From positions 4,960,001-5,024,000 of the forward strand of contig CM075941.1 in the NCBI GenBank assembly GCA_038030265.1: a stretch of DNA of 64,000 nt, in the 5' to 3' direction. Both the position numbers and the translations under genes were made by a program. The notes under the pieces were generated by a model. That model searched no databases. It was not told the origin of the DNA and worked only from the letters and a program-made list of their open reading frames with translations. The number at the start of each line of letters is the position of its first letter. The first letter of the stretch is position 1. This DNA comes from Corythucha ciliata. Its lineage: Eukaryota > Arthropoda > Insecta > Hemiptera > Tingidae. Shown here piece by piece: positions 62,380-64,000 of this stretch.

Positions 62380-63942
62380 ATGGAAGATGAACAGAAAAAG
62401 CTTCTGGAAAAGAACAGGAAGATGCAGCGTGTTCTGCGACGAACGTTCACAAAAGCTCACGACAAGTTGAGGACCCTCCTGGAAGAGGAAGCCGACATTA
62501 CCTCTATCGAGGCCGAGTACGATATCATCGAGAAGCGGTTCTCTGAATTACGAGCGATTGACCAGGAGATCTTCGACACCATGGCGAACGAGGCGTCTGA
62601 GCAAGATCTAGAGGTAGAAATGAGTAATATGGACGCAACTGTGAGTAAATTTAACTTACTAAGACTAGAAGTTAAGAAATTTGTCAAGTCAAATGAAGAT
62701 CTTGAAAACGCATCAAGAGCGAGCACCTTGTCCGAATCGTCGAAACGTAAATTTAAACTCCCGATGTTGGAAATAAAGAAATTTGGGGGAGACCCACGTC
62801 AATGGGTGCAATTCTGGGCCCAGTTTCAGAAAATTGATGAAGACGAGTCCCTTGATGAAACAGACAAATCCCAATACTTGATCCAAGCCACCACCCCCGG
62901 ATCCAAAGCGCGAGAAATAGTAGAGGCGTACCCCCGCTCAAAACAAAATTACAGAAAGGCTCTTAAAACGCTGAAAAATCGTTTTGGAAGGGAGGAGCTG
63001 CTTATTGAGCTCTATTTTCGCGATATGATCACGCTAGTCATCGCAAATAGTCGCGATCAGTCAACAAAGAATCTGTCCTCTCTCTATGTCAAGCTTGAAG
63101 CCCAACTAGGCGCACTAGAATCCTTGGGCATAGATTTGAAACTCTGTGCCACCATGCTTTACCCGTTGGTCGAGTCTTGTTTGCCAAAAGAACTTTTACG
63201 CGTTTGGCAACGACGCCAAGTGGACGACGACGATCAGGCCCAACCCATATCAGCAGAAGAACGGCTGACCAGTCTACGCCGTTTCATTAAGGGGGAGATA
63301 CAACGGGAAGAGCACGTAGAAATGGCTCTGGCGGGATTCGGTTTAAAGGGTGAGGGCGAAAAGAAGCGACAAAGTCAAGAAAAAGAGAAAACTTCTATTC
63401 CCACCGCGATGGGGCTCCTATCGACTAAGGATGACCAAAAATTGTGTGTTTTCTGTCGTGAGTCGACACACCTGACCCCACAATGTCCTAAGGCCTGGGC
63501 TATGACAGTAACTGAACGTTCTCGTGCTCTAGGGGAAAGCAAATGTTGTTTTGTTTGCCTATCACCGGGTCATTTCAGAATTAAATGCAAGGCTAAAATT
63601 AAGAGTACCGGATGTGGAGGTCGGCATTATCGACTTGTTTTCCGACAGAGCGCTTCGTTACCGACGGAAAAGAGGGCAAACAGTACCCCCGCCCTCTGTG
63701 ACCAAGCGCTCACTAGCTTGAATTTACCTAGTAGAGTCGTCTTACAGACCCTTACTGTCAACATGGTCTGTGCATCAGGCGTCAGACCAATTTGCGCTTC
63801 GTTGGACTCCGGTTCACAACGAAGTTACATAGCTTCTTCGGCACTTGACGCCACGGGGTACGAACCCGTTCGAACGGAAACGGTCTCACATTCGTTGTTT
63901 GGTGGCGCTCAGACGGAAGAATTCTGGGCAATCTTTCCATGA
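62380..63942 (+). CDS. BEL/Pao gag and aspartic protease (frame break at end)
   Basis: It starts MEDEQKKLLEKNRKMQ shortly after the PBS. The first 115 residues are coiled-coil-like, rich in Glu/Lys. A DUF1759-type gag segment follows: LPMLEIKKFGGDPRQWVQFW ... SKAREIVEAYP and LKNRFGREELLIELYF. Two knuckle-like motifs are CVFCRESTHLTPQC and CCFVCLSPGHFRIKC; a third segment CGGRHYRLVF has lost its last cysteine. The protease motif is ICASLDSGSQRSYIA. Translation ends at 63940-63942 soon after SLFGGAQTEEFW. A neighbouring frame continues with typical BEL protease sequence (SYPCNFEVLDQ), so a 1- or 2-base shift near 63930 is likely. Confidence 0.87.
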   Translation: MEDEQKKLLEKNRKMQRVLRRTFTKAHDKLRTLLEEEADITSIEAEYDIIEKRFSELRAIDQEIFDTMANEASEQDLEVEMSNMDATVSKFNLLRLEVKKFVKSNEDLENASRASTLSESSKRKFKLPMLEIKKFGGDPRQWVQFWAQFQKIDEDESLDETDKSQYLIQATTPGSKAREIVEAYPRSKQNYRKALKTLKNRFGREELLIELYFRDMITLVIANSRDQSTKNLSSLYVKLEAQLGALESLGIDLKLCATMLYPLVESCLPKELLRVWQRRQVDDDDQAQPISAEERLTSLRRFIKGEIQREEHVEMALAGFGLKGEGEKKRQSQEKEKTSIPTAMGLLSTKDDQKLCVFCRESTHLTPQCPKAWAMTVTERSRALGESKCCFVCLSPGHFRIKCKAKIKSTGCGGRHYRLVFRQSASLPTEKRANSTPALCDQALTSLNLPSRVVLQTLTVNMVCASGVRPICASLDSGSQRSYIASSALDATGYEPVRTETVSHSLFGGAQTEEFWAIFP

Positions 63943-64000
63943 GTTATCCATGTAATTTTGAGGTTCTTGACCAACCTGAAAATACGCGAAATTATGGTTT

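Larger units (their letters stand above)
62001..64000 (+). mobile_element. BEL/Pao LTR retrotransposon, 5' part (continues past window)
   Basis: LTR-like region, PBS TGGCGACCGCTGAC, and a gag/protease frame of BEL/Pao type. The TGGCGACC primer-binding sequence is common in arthropod BEL elements. RT, RNase H and integrase should lie downstream of base 64000. Confidence 0.85.

Overview
This is a eukaryotic window from a repeat-rich invertebrate genome, most likely an arthropod. The retroelement and DNA-transposon families, spliceable transposase ORFs, AT-rich spacers and homopolymer runs all fit, but nothing seen names a species. I find no convincing host protein gene, tRNA or rRNA. Almost everything recognisable is transposable element (TE) sequence, much of it nested to several levels. 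A 500-N scaffold gap lies at 32257-32756.

Left block (1-14457). A hAT transposase gene (hAT-A) runs off the left edge. It is split by hAT-B (967-9306, perfect 8-bp target duplication) and by the Gypsy element LTR-1 (9385-14032, 5-bp duplication). hAT-B contains hAT-C (1376-8966), which holds a degenerate short-period repeat array and a non-LTR retrotransposon with ORF1 and a 1218-residue ORF2. Removing the two direct insertions gives an uninterrupted hAT-A reading frame across both junctions.

Middle block (14458-44233). This contains a decayed LINE 3' end (about 16.6-17.3 kb) and a decayed Gypsy on the minus strand (LTR-6, 18.35-22.0 kb). A ~31-bp degenerate repeat array starts near 22.16 kb and is interrupted by LTR-2 (22423-30869), which itself carries an antisense LTR-3 (23840-27797) and two MITEs. 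The same array is interrupted again by a 941-bp element with perfect 32-bp inverted repeats (30896-31836). After the gap come unassigned AT-rich sequence, a GC-rich R1-like LINE remnant (35.4-37.2 kb), a 2.2-kb minisatellite of ~17-bp units (38.1-40.3 kb) and about 3.9 kb of unassigned sequence.

Right block (44234-59168). One Gypsy element, LTR-5, has 111-bp LTRs differing at one base and a GAGT target duplication, yet spans 15 kb. It has absorbed hAT-D (44507-53665, duplication CTTACGCC), two abutting palindromic MITEs, and a Harbinger element with a partial transposase. hAT-D in turn contains LTR-4, a foldback element, an LTR-like fragment and two further MITEs. LTR-5 coding sequence reads through the hAT-D and Harbinger sites once each insert and one target-site copy are removed.

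Right edge. A second hAT gene (hAT-E, minus strand) has one in-frame stop and a canonical 70-bp intron. A BEL/Pao gag/protease ORF (62380-63942) continues out of the window. Different lineages supply different enzymes (RT/RNase H/integrase, endonuclease-RT, hAT and Harbinger transposases). The MITEs carry only termini and would depend on transposases made elsewhere. Several frame breaks lie at homopolymers, so some may be assembly errors.
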